DNA from: Spirochaetaceae bacterium
GTDB lineage: Bacteria > Spirochaetota > Spirochaetia > SZUA-6 > Bin103
Length of the DNA stretch: 64,000 nucleotides
Assembly: GCA_028820215.1 (NCBI GenBank)
Contig: JAPPKD010000079.1
Span: 1 to 64,000 of the forward strand
Direction: 5' to 3'
Part shown: piece after piece, positions 63,346-64,000 of the stretch
How the letters are laid out: every line of letters begins with the position of its first letter
Position numbering within the stretch: the first letter of the stretch is position 1
Program-made: the position numbers and the translations under genes
The notes under the pieces: generated by a model
Told to the model about the DNA's origin: nothing
The model's database searches: none
The model's input: the letters and a program-made list of their open reading frames with translations, nothing else

Positions 63346-64000
63346 ATGAGCACCCATTCCGTGGCCGCGGTACGGCGTTCGCTCCGCGGCTGGTTTCTGT
63401 TCGCGGTCGGCGCTGGGGCGGTCGTGCTGGGCGCGGCGCTCGCCGGCCGGGCGCTGCGCACGCCGACCGCGGAGCAGGCGTTCGATCCGGTGACCTGGGC
63501 CGACCGGGTACAGGCGTTCACGACCATCTTCCTCGGCATCTTCATCGAGGCCGTGCCGTTCGTGGCGATCGGCGCGCTGCTGTCCGGCGTGATCGAGATG
63601 GCGGTGAGCACGCGGACGCTGGCCCGATGGGTGCCGGCGCGGACCGGTGCCGGCGTGCTCGCCGGCGCGGCGCTCGGGATGGTATTCCCGGTCTGCGAGT
63701 GCGGAGTCGTGCTGGTCGTCCGCCGGCTGCTGAGCAAGGGACTCCCGCCGCCGGTCGCGATCGCCTTCCTGCTCGGCGCGCCGGTCCTCAACCCGGTCGT
63801 GATCGCCAGCACGGCCACGGCGTTCGGATTCGGCTGGATGCTCATCGCCCGCCTGGTGCTCACGCTGGTCGTCGCGGTCGCGGTCGCCGCCGCGTTTCGC
63901 CGCGCCGGTCGGGAAGACATCCTGCTGGCCTCCGATGGGGTGAAAGGAGCGGCATCGCCTGCCGGGAGCGACCACGCGCACCATCACCATCACCATCACG
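63346..64000 (+). CDS. DUF318/ArsP-type permease (metal efflux), truncated by the window end
   Basis: The gene starts at ATG 63346, eight bases after tRNA-Val, and runs off the end at 64000 after 218 residues. It shows the DUF318/ArsP-type permease pattern: an early span (GWFLFAVGAGAVVLGAALAG), IFIEAVPFVAIGALLSGVIE, and the metal-binding stretch MVFPVCECGVVLVVRRLLSK in a re-entrant helix, then FLLGAPVLNPVVIAST. The last residues visible form a His-rich loop (DHAHHHHHHH), suggesting binding of zinc, copper or another soft metal. Such permeases export metals or organoarsenicals. The second half is outside the window. Confidence 0.8.
   Translation, partial: MSTHSVAAVRRSLRGWFLFAVGAGAVVLGAALAGRALRTPTAEQAFDPVTWADRVQAFTTIFLGIFIEAVPFVAIGALLSGVIEMAVSTRTLARWVPARTGAGVLAGAALGMVFPVCECGVVLVVRRLLSKGLPPPVAIAFLLGAPVLNPVVIASTATAFGFGWMLIARLVLTLVVAVAVAAAFRRAGREDILLASDGVKGAASPAGSDHAHHHHHHH

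Noticed and set aside
63930..64000. Cloned His-tag or vector sequence at the right edge
   Set aside because: The His codons are in frame with a natural permease, of irregular length, and preceded by a typical hydrophilic loop.

Overview
The window is GC-rich bacterial chromosome, most likely from an uncultured spirochaete. The reason is gene order. The right half carries mltG-dnaG-rpoD-(zinc-ribbon coiled-coil gene)-rnpB-(TPR gene)-mreB-mreC-mreD-mrdA-rodA and ffh-rpsP-khpA-rimM-trmD-rplS-yraN, then rpmF-acpP-rnc. These neighbourhoods are familiar from Treponema-type genomes. Two small zinc-binding or basic proteins after yraN, and a short SMC with no recognisable hinge, also fit spirochaetes. 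The host or habitat cannot be read from the sequence.

Bases 1-1670 are an accessory edge, visibly poorer in GC than the rest. It holds the 3' fragment of a histidine-kinase-like ATPase gene overlapping a STAS-like DUF4325 gene, an orphan membrane protein, and a scrap of an IS1182-type transposase.

Bases 1671-26246 look like a locus for using an acidic polysaccharide or sugar acid. They encode a sugar-type ABC importer (binding protein plus two permeases, no ATPase), a heparinase II/III-like lyase, two pairs of tandem sialidase-fold (BNR/Asp-box) proteins and two Gfo/Idh/MocA oxidoreductases. A cassette of two mannonate-dehydratase-like TIM barrels flanks a SelA/DgaE-like PLP enzyme. There are also an FG-GAP/VCBS propeller, a large glycosidase-like protein, and proteins of two families I do not recognise. 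Only the binding protein has a clear signal peptide, so the model I favour is import of oligosaccharides followed by breakdown in the cytoplasm. Paralogous pairs recur throughout.

Bases 26298-35829 carry rnhB (no ordinary start codon), smc, a membrane AAA protease related to FtsH, and a leftward operon of three predicted lipoproteins: a degenerate S41 peptidase and two TolB-like propellers.

Bases 35829-45567 are translation and RNA-processing housekeeping: ffh to yraN, rpmF-acpP-rnc, cca, thiN, an SPFH-like membrane protein and aroH. Bases 45647-64000 hold three tRNA genes, a YkgJ-type metal-binding protein, mltG, dnaG, rpoD, rnpB and the complete rod-shape operon. They end with mazG, a stand-alone KAS III-like enzyme, an HNH nuclease, a cell-wall amidase and a metal permease cut by the window edge.

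Two all-G/C homopolymer tracts (26009-26175 and 46360-46470) interrupt the 3' ends of genes and may be sequencing artefacts. Genes are tightly packed: ATGA/GTGA/TTGA start-stop overlaps are common and several convergent pairs overlap. Promoter, hairpin and start-site calls were made by eye.
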